Positions 19,441-28,021 of a stretch of 49,342 nucleotides of DNA are shown piece after piece. The position numbers were made by a program, and so were the translations under genes. The notes beneath the pieces are model-generated. The model made no database searches. It worked only from the letters and a program-made list of their open reading frames with translations, and was not told the DNA's origin. The first letter of the stretch is position 1. Each line of letters opens with the position of its first letter. The stretch spans positions 1-49,342 of the forward strand of contig JAISMG010000011.1 of assembly GCA_031276875.1 (NCBI GenBank), in the 5' to 3' direction. Origin of the DNA: Candidatus Peribacteria bacterium. GTDB taxonomy: Bacteria; Patescibacteriota; Gracilibacteria; Absconditabacterales; Absconditicoccaceae.

Positions 19441-20442
19441 TTAATGTTTTAAAATAGATATATTAACTTTATTATCATAAGCTAACACTTTTCCTAATCA
19501 TCATATTGGAAATGTTGCCATTGGTGTTGTATGTCCAAAATCAATATTAGCTACGATTGGAATATTTTTTAGCTTTTTTTTAGAAGTAATAATAATTTTT
19601 AATTGTTCTATAGAAACCGTATTTCTTTTTTGAAATCTTCCAATCATTATTCCTTTAAAATATGAAGAAAAATCCGCTTGTAAAAGCTGTTCTAATCGTC
19701 TATCAAATCTTTGTGGAGTTCCCATTTCTGCATCTTGTTCTATAAAAAGTATACAATCTTCATCAATATGTGGAAAATAAGGAGTTCCCATTAAAGCAGA
19801 AAGTGTTTCCAAATTACCTCCAATTATTTTTCCTTTACCTATTCATTCTTGCAAAATCACATATCCTTCATTTTGCTCAAAAGTTCTTTTTTCTTGATCT
19901 AAATATCGCTCATCATCACTCCATTGATCAGAAGGGATAATATCAAAAGAATCTGACTCTATACAACATTTTCTGAAATATTCCATTGAATAATCAAAAC
20001 CATATTTCATTCTTCGACTAGAATAATGAGGACCATAATAACAAATCATTCAAGTTTTTGCTAAAATAGCATTATGTAACATTGTAATATCGGAAAATCC
20101 ACATACAATTTTAGGATTATTTTTAATAAGATTGTAATCTAAATATTCTAATATCTGATTTGTACTATATCCTCCAATAACTGTAAGAATTCCTGAAATG
20201 GTTGTATCTGCAAAAGCAGTATGAATATCCTTTATACGAGATTCCACAGAAGAAGTTAAAAATTCATTACATTCTGTAATATGATTACCAAACACAACTT
20301 GAAATCATAGCTGTTCCAGTCTTTTTTTAGCTATTTCTTCAACAGATACATCTGAAGATAAAATACTAAAGCTTCTAGAAGGAGCTACTATCATAATTTT
20401 GTCTCATAGTTGTAATTTTTTAGGATATATAGTTTGCATCAT
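19441..20442 (-). CDS. S66-family peptidase (LD-carboxypeptidase / MccF type)
   Basis: 333 aa. N-terminus LQLGDKIMIVAPSRSFS is the typical S66 start; the nucleophile lies in CGFSDITMLHNAI, the acidic residue in CILFIEQDAE, and the His in NIDFGHTTPMATFPIG, so the Ser-Glu-His set appears complete. The family contains LdcA, which trims the terminal D-Ala of muropeptides, and MccF, which cleaves microcin C-type peptide-nucleotides; the GFSDIT...NIDFGHTTP form looks closer to the MccF branch, but I cannot separate them here. ATG ATG at 20442/20439; stop TAA. Gaps of 10 and 13 nt to its neighbours indicate one operon with the dCTP-deaminase-like genes and the AlaRS-like gene. Confidence 0.8.
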
Positions 20443-20452
20443 GTATACTATT

Positions 20453-20974
20453 TTATTGAATAAAATCTTTATAAGTTTTTGAGGATTGGGGTCATTTACT
20501 ATGTTGATATTTTCCTTTATATAATTTTATGTCTCACTGGGGAACTCGAAAACTTACTTGTGCAATTTTCATTCAGTTATATAATCTAATAGGCATAGTC
20601 GCATAGAGTTGTAGGGTAGAATTTCCTATAGATCCTATATCAATTAAATCAGCTGTAATATGTACAAATAGTCCAAGTCTAGCAATTGATGATTTATTGT
20701 GAATTAATGGAACATATTTTGTACTGCCTAATATCTCTTCTGTATGTCAAAGTAAGAATTCTCCTACTTCCATTTTGTATCATTCCTGTGGGATACTAAT
20801 CAATTCATAAGAGTTATCTACTTTAGGATCTAATATAGTATCTGTATATTTTAATAATGTGTCTCCTAATCTCAAGTCATATGAATTAGTAGTGATATGA
20901 TTAATATTAAATGGATTTAGTGTAATATTTCCATTTTGATATTGTTTAATAATTTCGTTCCCAGTTAGTATCAT
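20453..20974 (-). CDS. dCTP deaminase-like protein, copy B (catalytic Glu replaced)
   Basis: 173 aa, full Dcd length. Family landmarks: MILTGNEIIKQYQNGNI, PFN...TNSYDLRLGDT, a EVGEFLLGHTEE segment, KSSIARLGLFVHITADLID, NGMKIAQVSF. In known Dcd/DUT enzymes a Glu in the TLEL segment deprotonates the attacking water; here the segment is STLQLY, with Gln. The Ser and Arg of SSIAR are kept. It may be inactive, a partner of copy A in mixed trimers, or a nucleotide sensor. Several TGA-Gly codons. It starts 25 nt after the stop of copy A and is followed by the S66 gene after 10 nt. Confidence 0.75.
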
Positions 20975-20999
20975 AAAATATAAGGTATGATATAAAATA

Positions 21000-21497
21000 T
21001 TATAATAAATAAGATTCTTGTGGTCCATTGAATGTTTTATAAATTCAAGTATATTTTTCTATTTTTCATTTATTACTTCGAAATGAAACTTGTCCTATTT
21101 TCATTCATGGATATACTATTATATTAATAGTAGGATATATTTCTAAAGTTCGATTATGAAATGTTCCTGTATGTCCTACATTAGCAGATAATTGTAAGAA
21201 TAATCCTAATCTACCCATAGAACTTCTTCAAATTAAAGATATCATATGTTTTGAACTTCCTATTTTTTCATAAGTATGTCATAAATACATTTTTCCTTTT
21301 TCTAACATCATTCATTCTGGGGGAATTTTCTTTTCATTTCGAATGGGTTTTTCATTATTATATTCCATCAAAGTTTTAATATAAGGTCATAATTTATAAT
21401 TATAACTATTGGGATTTATTTGATCATCATCAAATGGTGTAATCATAATATTTCCCTTTTTGACTTCTTTTAATATTTCACTTCCTGTTAGTATCAT
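21000..21497 (-). CDS. dCTP deaminase-like protein, copy A
   Basis: 165 aa. Begins MILTGSEILKEVKKGNI; then PNSYNYKLGP, LEKGKMYLGHTYE, LIGRSSMGRLGLF (substrate-binding Ser/Arg) and NRTLEIY with the catalytic-type Glu retained, then VYPGMKIGQVSF. Dcd converts dCTP to dUTP; bifunctional relatives also hydrolyse dUTP. Seven of its 17 Gly codons are TGA, an extreme density. First gene of the four-gene operon, 20-odd nt after the terminator-like hairpin of the leader RNA. Dcd-type enzymes are known both as housekeeping pyrimidine enzymes and as phage-defence factors that deplete dCTP; the island setting fits the latter, but that is inference. Confidence 0.75.
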
Positions 21498-21516
21498 ATG
21501 CAGTATATAATAAAAT

Positions 21517-21690
21517 TAAAAATGGCACCATAGAACGTGGTGCATTAGCTTCAAACTCTGTATTCCGACAAGCGAAGTCACAAATCGAAGACCTCACGAC
21601 CTATGATGCCGTTTGTTCGATTTAAGACTTTGAAGACTGCCAGAATAGTTCGGAGATCTTTCCGTTCGGAAGAGTAATAAAGCTAATGCA
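21517..21690 (-). ncRNA. Riboswitch-like leader RNA of the dcd operon
   Basis: Read on the minus strand, TGCATTAGCTT (21690-21680) pairs perfectly with AAGCTAATGCA (21551-21541), 11 bp, enclosing ~130 nt with further helices: ACTCT/AGAGT, AAGTC/GACTT, AAATCGAA/TTCGATTT and a TTCC/GGAA hairpin. The 3' strand of the closing helix overlaps (GCA) the hairpin GCACCA/TGGTGC (21543-21538 with 21530-21525), which is followed by a T-run and then the first dcd ATG at 21497. A good promoter places transcription start at the helix's first base. The aptamer-plus-terminator layout suggests ligand- or signal-controlled attenuation. I know no family that it matches. Confidence 0.6.
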
Positions 21691-21695
21691 ATTTC

Positions 21696-21723
21696 ACTAT
21701 ACATATTTTTATAAGAATTACAA
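21696..21723 (-). promoter_or_regulatory. Promoter of the leader RNA / dcd operon
   Basis: Minus strand: TTGTAA (21723-21718), 16 nt, TATAGT (21701-21696). The expected start, about 6-7 nt further on, coincides with the 5' end of the 11-bp closing helix of the leader. Confidence 0.55.
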
Positions 21724-21740
21724 GTATATTTTAAAAAAAG

Positions 21741-22027
21741 TTGAAAATGAGACAAATACATACGCTTTCGGCGGAGAAAGTCAGCGTTTGAAGCTCGTGA
21801 AGCATTTATTGAAGGATTACCGCGGGCATTCGGTGTACTTTTTGGATGAGCCGACGGTAGGATTGCATATGCAGGATATTGAGAAGTTATTGCGTGTTTT
21901 GAAGGTGTTTTTGGAAAGGGGGGATACGATTTTGATGATTGAACACGACCAGAGTATTTTGCAGTATGCGGATGAGATTATTAGGCTGGAAAATGGAAAG
22001 GTGGTGGGATAAAATTCTTATTCTATA
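21741..22027 (+). pseudogene. uvrA tail, copy 3
   Basis: Third copy of the UvrA C-terminus ([14 protein letters not shown] to ENGKVVG). From GGC at 21770 to the stop I count 16 synonymous differences and one terminal amino-acid change from copy 1; a 1-nt deletion just upstream breaks the frame relative to the older part of the homology. After the stop it continues GATAAAATTCTTATTCTAT, identical to the sequence after the intact uvrA. It is probably the oldest, native 3' end, displaced from the gene body by the intervening DNA. Confidence 0.9.
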
Positions 22028-22407
22028 ATGTGCCTATTGTAGAGGTCTTTAAATAATATCTCTTGATTAAATGCTAAGGGTAATTCTTGTAATTTTTTAT
22101 AACTCCATCGTTGAGCTTTTGTTTCAGGCTGTAGGGAGCCTATATAAGTTCAGAAAAAAATATGGCTGATGGTATGCAAATTTTCTGTGAGATATTCACT
22201 AAAAGTATACTTGTCAGTAGGAGTAAATCATAATCCAGTTTCTTCTAATACTTCTCTTTTTACAGCCTCTTCTAATGATTCTCCATTTTCCACTTTCCCT
22301 CATGGAATTGCCCAAGTATTAGGAAAGGCTTTCTTATCTTGAGGTCTGAGAACAAGTAGAATTTTTTTGTTTTCGTTAATGAGGATTCATCCAGCAGTTA
22401 TAATCAT
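22018..22407 (-). CDS. Nudix hydrolase (MutT-like)
   Basis: 129 aa with a perfect Nudix box: GGKVENGESLEEAVKREVLE followed by ETG (Gx5Ex7REUxEExGU). The N-terminus ITAGGILINENKKILLVLRP and a short C-terminus are typical of MutT-like nucleotide pyrophosphohydrolases that clean the dNTP pool or process sugar-nucleotides. TGA-Gly occurs in TAGGIL, IPGGK, TGLGF and FFGTY. It is convergent with uvrA tail copy 3: its stop lies 3 nt after that tail's stop codon. It may be the original downstream neighbour of uvrA. Confidence 0.88.
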
Positions 22408-22503
22408 AATAGAGTAAATAAGGAAATAAAAAGTTAATTGTTAATATATGAAAATAACATAATTTTTCAAATAGAAATAAAATAGGATGTAAAATAGGAA
22501 AAC

Positions 22504-22536
22504 AACAAAAAATGGAAACCTATTAGGTCTCCATTT
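22504..22536 (-). terminator. Terminator downstream of the metallopeptidase gene
   Basis: On the minus strand AAATGGAGACC (22536-22526) pairs with GGTTTCCATTT (22520-22510), one mismatch, followed by a T6 run. Confidence 0.7.
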
Positions 22537-22640
22537 AACACTTAGTTTGCATCACAAGTACAACACATAGTCAGTGCTGCTAATGAAGTAAATGCTCTTT
22601 CAAATAGTAGACAGAGATTAGCAAAAACTTCAAGAGGAGA

Positions 22641-23843
22641 TTATGCTTTCTTTTCAAACGTCAGCGTGAAATACTTCTCTTTACCGACTCTGATACGCGA
22701 AACCGTTGAGGCACTACCGTGTTCACGGTCAACAATCATTGCTTGGTCAGTAGTGGTTTTGATATACCGAGAGGCAAAGCTTTCAGCATAATCTTCCTCT
22801 TTATTTTTCATTGCATACGTACTGACAAAATCCTGACTTTCACATTTCTCTGGAGTATCTCGACAAATGCTATCAAAAAGCTGAGTATGGGTATCTTTGA
22901 AGTAATACAAATAATGTCCCAATTCGTGAATAAAAATCTGTCTGACATATCTTGCAAACTGTTTCACATACGTGGGTTCCGTACAGAGATTGATATTCAG
23001 CTTTATCTGTTTAAATTTTCTGTTGCTTCCGTCGGTTCTCTGGGTCATATGATAGCTTCCACGTGTAGTTCCACAGCCTTTAACATAGTTAAGTTCTATT
23101 TTGTTATCTAACGTATCAATATCGCTCGGAGTCAAAAATCCCAATGCAATCAGCTTTCCCAACTCATTTTGAAGATAATGTGCAGCGAGTTGTGCGAAAG
23201 GAAACTCGGTTTCAGATAAATTGGTGGAGTTATTGATGAGATGAAGATAGGAAATGCCAGTGGTGGGTACTTCATTTGCTACTCCGTGACTAAGAGGGAG
23301 TGAAGGAGTCAGTGTAGGAGCTGGAGTTTGGGGAAGCAAAGGTGTAGAAAGTAATTGTGGTATAGTTGATACGCCACGAAGACTATCTTTATACAATATT
23401 TGTGTCCATTCTCGGAGCTGATAACTCAAATACTTTTGTTTACAAAAAAGCTGTTCATTATTGGATTGAATATGCACGATGAGCTGTTGGAGAATAGAAA
23501 ACTTGTTACTCATTTCGTTGGCAAGTTTTTGGGGCGTTCTGCTCGTAGCTCGTGAGGATTTCAACAGAGTGGTCAGCTTTTTTGCCTCTTGGAGAGGTTG
23601 TTCATTACAATATTGCTCCAAAAAGCTGTAGATAAAGTCATAAGGAAGCGTTTGTTGAATACTAATGGTTGAAATATTCATCGTACTTTCTATAAATGTT
23701 TGAGCTTCTATGACCGACGTAAAACTTTTTTTACAAACAGCATCATTATTTGCCCCAATACAAATCAGAGGGGTAGAAGCAGTAGAAATGCTACCGACAA
23801 TTATCATACTCCCTAGGAGTAGTCACAATCTTATTCGTTTCAT
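22641..23843 (-). CDS. Secreted zinc metallopeptidase-like protein
   Basis: 400 aa. The upstream ATG at 23843 is chosen because it adds MKRIRLGLLLGSMIIVGS, completing a signal peptide (a TGA encodes the G after RL). A long helical N-terminal region (~30-160) and a Pro-rich linker precede the C-terminal domain with the zincin motif HELGHYLYYF (HExxH) and, further on, EDYAESFASRY, a plausible third-ligand/Met-turn-side region as in secreted peptidases that guard the cell surface. Cysteine pairs (CGTTR...CTE; CRDTPEKCES) suggest disulfides. It probably acts in the cell envelope or outside; the substrate is unknown. A terminator sits 105 nt past its stop. Confidence 0.8.
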
Positions 23844-24045
23844 AAGCGTTAATTATCAAATAAATGTACTATTATTATAATCTAAATTTTATAAATGTCA
23901 AATATTTGATGATAAAGTTTTATAAATGTACATATATAAGAATTTTGTCACTACTGTTCAAACAAAATTTTCTGAACAAAAAAAATAGAAAGAAAAATGA
24001 CCACCGTGATTAGTTCATAGAGCAACTTTTAAAAAAATTCAATCC

Positions 24046-25392
24046 TTACTTTTGCTTTACCACCACTTTCCCCTCATGTGGAATGCCCATTGCACAACGA
24101 AATTCATATGTTCCTGCTTTTGTAGGCGAAACGTCAAAAACAATCAGATTTCCTTTACTGAGTGTCTGTATATCCGTATTCAATCCTGCTACATATATAG
24201 TACTCATACATCCATATACAGTCGTTTCCACAGCTATTTTCAGTGTGTAGTCTTTCCCAACTTCCAACTCTACCACCGACGGTTGCAATCCTTTCGTAGT
24301 ATAGGTCAGATTGATGATTTCACGATTAACAGCATTAGAAAGCTGACTGATATTCCCTTTTGCTCCTCGTACAACCCCATAAGAATTTGCAATATTGTAC
24401 AGTCCGAGCAAGATAACCAACACTCCAACCACTTTGTACGCAATATGAGCAATCTTCCCTCTAAACATACTCGTCAAACTGCCAATCCCGACCAATCACG
24501 GCAACGTCCCGACTGCGAAAAGAAGCATTACTACCGCTCCCATTCGGAAACTTCCCGTTTGTATGGCGTAAAGTTGCATTGCAAAGGTGAACCCACACGG
24601 AAGAAAAAACGTTAGTATTCAGCTTCCAAATGCTTTTCGTTGTCATTCAAAACGGGAAAGCCTCCCAAACAACGAACCACTTTTCAAAGAAAAAAGTCTA
24701 AAAGTCGGAAGGCTGATAGAAAATCCACTTACTTTCGGGGAAATTCCTGTCAAATTGACTCCCAAAAGCAACATTACCACTCCCACAAGCAACGTCATCA
24801 CAGCCAATGATACTGGCGAGAGACTCACTATTGAGCCAAACATTCCCAATACGCCTCCCAAAACTCCAAATCCCACCAATCTTCCCGCATTAAATCGGAA
24901 ATGGGGTAGCAGCTTTTTTCCAAAACTTTTTTCCGTATGCTGGAGGTTCCACTTACTCGATATCGCTAATACTAATCCGCCAATTACCGCCATACAGCTT
25001 GAAAATCCTGCCGTTAGTCCGATGAGAAGCACCATTCCCAGCGAAGGCGTATCTGCTTGTATATCAAATCGTGTCGCTGTTCCGGTCTGTTGTAGTATCC
25101 AATAGAGAAAAAGAAAAGAAAGCAGACTTATTAGTAGAATTTTGTAGTCATTGATATTTGTACTCAGTCGTGGACGGTGAGGCGGTGTATCTACAACTTC
25201 ATACCCATTTGCACGGATAAGAGCAATGACTTCATCCATATCAAGTTTCCCTGCATATTTTAGTCGCACTTGCCCTTTGCGGACATTTGCATCTACTGCT
25301 TGGATAGCAGGAAGTTGGATAAGCGTTTTTTCCACAAGGAGTTTGCACGCATTGCAATGCATTCCTTTGAGATAAATGGTAGTGGTTTTCAT
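24046..25392 (-). CDS. HMA / TauE-SafE (DsbD-like) / cupredoxin fusion, copper-handling membrane protein
   Basis: 448 aa, continuous only with TGA (24643, 24619, 24496) as Gly. Residues 1-~70: heavy-metal-associated domain with GMHCNAC (CxxC). Residues ~85-330: six-TM DsbD/TauE-SafE-type domain with GFSSCMAVIGG and the FLPCGFTFAMQLYA motif typical of thiol/metal transporters of this superfamily. Residues ~350-448: cupredoxin-like domain with VVELEVGKDYTL and a type-1-like site FRCAMGIPHEGKV (Cys, Met, His). The three modules together point to copper binding, transfer across the membrane and handling outside. A CsoR-like palindrome in its promoter supports copper-responsive control. Such fusions are known in scattered bacteria. 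Confidence 0.85.
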
Positions 25393-25708
25393 AATTAAAC
25401 GAGAAAAGATAAAAAGTAGCTATTATAATTCTTCTATACCTAGGGGGTAGGTGAAATATATTTATATCAACATCAATTACAAGTGATTTGTAAAAAAATT
25501 GCTAGCAGTACATTTTTAAAACATTGAGCAAAGAAAACAGCCTCTTGTTATTTTATTTAAAATATTCTCACATCCTATTTTTCCCATTGAAACCGGTCAA
25601 CCAATGTATTATTTCAAACATTATTCAAATATAATATTTATTTCTCTTTGCAAAAGACGGAAAAATAGCTATACTCATTCCGTTGCTTTATTTCCTCTTG
25701 GTATCGTA
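25393..25708. other. Divergent intergenic region between the copper gene and ychF
   Basis: Holds the minus-strand promoter/operator described separately and AT-rich sequence before ychF. No further gene was found in either direction under code 25. Confidence 0.6.
25422..25449 (-). promoter_or_regulatory. Promoter with CsoR-like copper operator
   Basis: Minus-strand TATAAT (25427-25422) lies 30 nt before the copper gene's ATG. Just upstream is the inverted repeat TACC-CCCTA-GGTA (25449-25437), overlapping the -35 to -10 spacer. G-tract palindromes of this TACC...GGTA type are bound by CsoR-family copper repressors; the linked HMA/cupredoxin gene makes this the likely reading. Confidence 0.5.
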
Positions 25709-26815
25709 ATGAAAATCTGAATTGTAGGACTTCCCAATGTCGGAAAATCTACCCTCTTTAATGCTCTCACCAAATCCTATGCCGCTCCTGCGGAAAACTT
25801 CCCCTTCTGTACGATTGACCCCAATGTAGGAATTGTAGAAGTCAAAGACCCACGCATTGATACGCTGGCGGAATTGTCCCATTCCCAGAAAAAAGTCTAT
25901 GCGACCACAGAATTTGTGGATATTGCAGGACTGGTGAAAGGTGCCAGTAAAGGCGAAGGATTGGGAAATAAATTTCTCGCAAATATCAGAGAAACAGATG
26001 CGATTGTGCAGGTACTCAGACATTTTCAGAATGCTGATGTGGTACACGTAGAAGGACAAATAGACCCCCTCAGAGATGTAGATATTATCAATACTGAACT
26101 TATTTTTGCTGATTTGGAGCAGTTGGAAAGAATACTTCCTGCTCTCCAAAAGAAAACAAAAAGCTGAAATGGAAGCAAAGACGAAAAACTCGTTCTTCCC
26201 CTTTTGGAGCGTATTCAGCAAACCTTACTGGAAGGGAAATTGGCACATACACTGAGTAGTCAGCTTTCTCCTGATGAAAAAAAATTGATAAAATCCTATA
26301 ATTTCCTCACGTTAAAACCTTTTATCTATGCCCTCAATATTGCTCCAGAGGATATTGCTAATGCTGAGGCTTTGCAACAGGAATTTATGCAGAAATTACA
26401 AGCTCCTGTTGCGGTAGTTTGCGTGAAACTGGAAGCGGAGATGATGGAAATGACCACTCCAGAAAAATTGGAATTCCTCGCGGAAATGTTCACGTTGGAG
26501 CAGTCAACTATTCCGACGTTGGATGATTTGATTGCACTGGCATTTCAGACGCTGGAACTGATGTATTATTTTACCACAGGAGAAAAAGAAACCAAAGCAC
26601 GGACTATTCCTTTGCATTCTACCGCTCCTCAAGCCGCTTGAGCTATTCATTCAGATTTTGAAAAAGGGTTTATAAAAGCTGAAGTCGTAAGTTATCAGGA
26701 GTTGCTCTCTGCGGGAAGCTGGGCTAAGGCGAGAGAAAAGTGAGTTTTACGTTTAGAAGGGAAAAATTATCTTGTCCAAGATGGGGATGTGATGATTTTT
26801 AAGTTTAATGTATAG
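25709..26815 (+). CDS. ychF: Redox-regulated ATPase YchF (Obg-like ATPase)
   Basis: 368 aa, standard YchF length. A conserved P-loop NTPase of the Obg family with ATP preference that associates with ribosomes. N-terminus [15 protein letters not shown] has the P-loop; the Gly at residue 4 is a TGA (25718-25720). Other marks: [32 protein letters not shown] (G3), the coiled-coil region ~130-210, and the TGS domain ending [11 protein letters not shown]. TGAs within KSGNGSKDEK, AAGAIH and EKGVLRL restore continuity. Start at 25709; stop TAG. Confidence 0.95.
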
Positions 26816-26833
26816 AAAAAAATGTAAATGGGC

Positions 26834-26861
26834 TTGACATTGATTTTTGGTTTCTTATACT
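26834..26861 (+). promoter_or_regulatory. Promoter of the sigma4/HARE regulator gene
   Basis: TTGACA (26834-26839), 16-nt spacer, TATACT (26856-26861): near-perfect sigma-70 promoter 65 nt before the ATG. Confidence 0.75.
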
Positions 26862-26926
26862 ACAAGCATAGTTAGTTGAAGCTATCAATAGTAGCTGACA
26901 CTCTTTAATTTTTAATACTGTATACG

Positions 26927-28018
26927 ATGAACTTTACTGTAAAACTTGATGACAAAAAACTTAAAGTGGATGTGGAAGGAACCAATCTCAAAGATGTTCT
27001 CTTGTATTGTAAACCCAAAGAAAGGCTTGTCCTGATGAAAAAATTTGGGCTAGGAGGAGATAAAGGAATGCCTCTCCAAAGAATTGGTATGGAATACGAA
27101 TTAACGAGAGAAAGGATTAGACAAATCGAAAGTCAAGCATTGATGAGATTTAGAAGGCTTATCGTCGGAAACGATACCTATATGAGTGTTTTAGCGGAAG
27201 CAAAAAAGATTTTGGAAGCTCACGGAGGAATTTTGGGAGAAGATGTCTTGGTTTCCAAAATCGTGAATAGAAATCTTTTCAAATTTAACAAAGCTGAACT
27301 CAAATTGATTTTGATTTCTGATTTTGATGTCACGTATCTCAAAAGGAATAAGTATTTGCACAAAGCGTTTTACATTGAACCATTGTATGAAGATTTGTTA
27401 ACTAAAATGGTATTGTATGTAAATGACTATTTCACTCAAAGAGGAAAATCTCAGGATTTATACGAATTCATCGGAGTGCTCAAGGATAACTTTTTGAAAG
27501 AATACAAAGAAGTAACGTTCCTCAAAAATGATTTGTTTTACATCCACTTTTTCCCTGTGATTAGAGGAGTGTGTGTGTTTGATGGGAAAGTAGGATTTGA
27601 GGTATACCCTGATGTTAATCCCAAAACAATGAAACTCAAGATTTATTATACTATGAAAAGGATAAATAAACCTGTTCATTATCAGGAATTGCCTGCCAAA
27701 ATTTTGGATTGGTTTCCAAACAAGAGCGTAAAAATCAATACCATTCACAATGAACTGGTAAAAAATAATACCATCTTTGTAAATCTGGGGCTAGGACGTT
27801 ATGGACTCAAAGAACGAGGATATGAGGGAGGATTGGTAAAAGAAATCTTGGTGAGAATTTTTGAAAAGAATGCGAGACCAATGAGTGTAAAAGAACTTTG
27901 TAAAGAAGTGCTCAAAGAAAAAATGGTGAGTCCAAATACGGTAATGCTCAATCTCCAAAAGTTCAAAGACCTTTTCGAAAGGGTAGACAAAGGAATTTAC
28001 CAACTGAAAAAGAAATAA
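26927..28018 (+). CDS. Sigma-70 region-4-like / HARE-HTH transcription-associated protein
   Basis: 363 aa. Residues ~30-80 read like sigma region 4 (KERLVLMKKFGL...PLQRIGMEYELTRERIRQIESQALMRFRR), the -35-recognition helix-turn-helix. Two C-terminal modules resemble HARE-HTH (HB1/ASXL) domains: PVHYQELPAKILDWFPNKSV...NELVKNNTIFVNLGLGRYGL (~245-300) and KELCKEVLKEKMVSPNTV...FKDLFERVDKGIYQL (~320-360), as in RNAP delta. No sigma region 2, so probably not a complete sigma factor; an RNAP-associated regulator is likely. No TGA codon in the whole gene, although neighbours have them. dCMP deaminase follows 3 nt later, so the two are co-transcribed. Confidence 0.75.
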   Translation: MNFTVKLDDKKLKVDVEGTNLKDVLLYCKPKERLVLMKKFGLGGDKGMPLQRIGMEYELTRERIRQIESQALMRFRRLIVGNDTYMSVLAEAKKILEAHGGILGEDVLVSKIVNRNLFKFNKAELKLILISDFDVTYLKRNKYLHKAFYIEPLYEDLLTKMVLYVNDYFTQRGKSQDLYEFIGVLKDNFLKEYKEVTFLKNDLFYIHFFPVIRGVCVFDGKVGFEVYPDVNPKTMKLKIYYTMKRINKPVHYQELPAKILDWFPNKSVKINTIHNELVKNNTIFVNLGLGRYGLKERGYEGGLVKEILVRIFEKNARPMSVKELCKEVLKEKMVSPNTVMLNLQKFKDLFERVDKGIYQLKKK

Positions 28019-28021
28019 AAA

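Noticed and set aside
18291-20442. Complete microcin C-like biosynthesis/immunity cluster
   Set aside because: An MccF-type peptidase and a synthetase-like protein are present, but there is no MccB-like adenylating enzyme, precursor heptapeptide or exporter.
20453-21690. An AvcI/AvcD-type RNA-antitoxin and deaminase pair
   Set aside because: AvcD is a zinc-dependent dCMP/dCTP deaminase with a P-loop domain; these are trimeric Dcd/dUTPase-fold proteins, and the RNA looks like a cis leader with a terminator.
16425-22030. Composite transposon or IS element flanking the uvrA tails
   Set aside because: No transposase or integrase fragment, no terminal inverted repeats, and no short target duplications were found; the direct repeats are coding tails of one gene.
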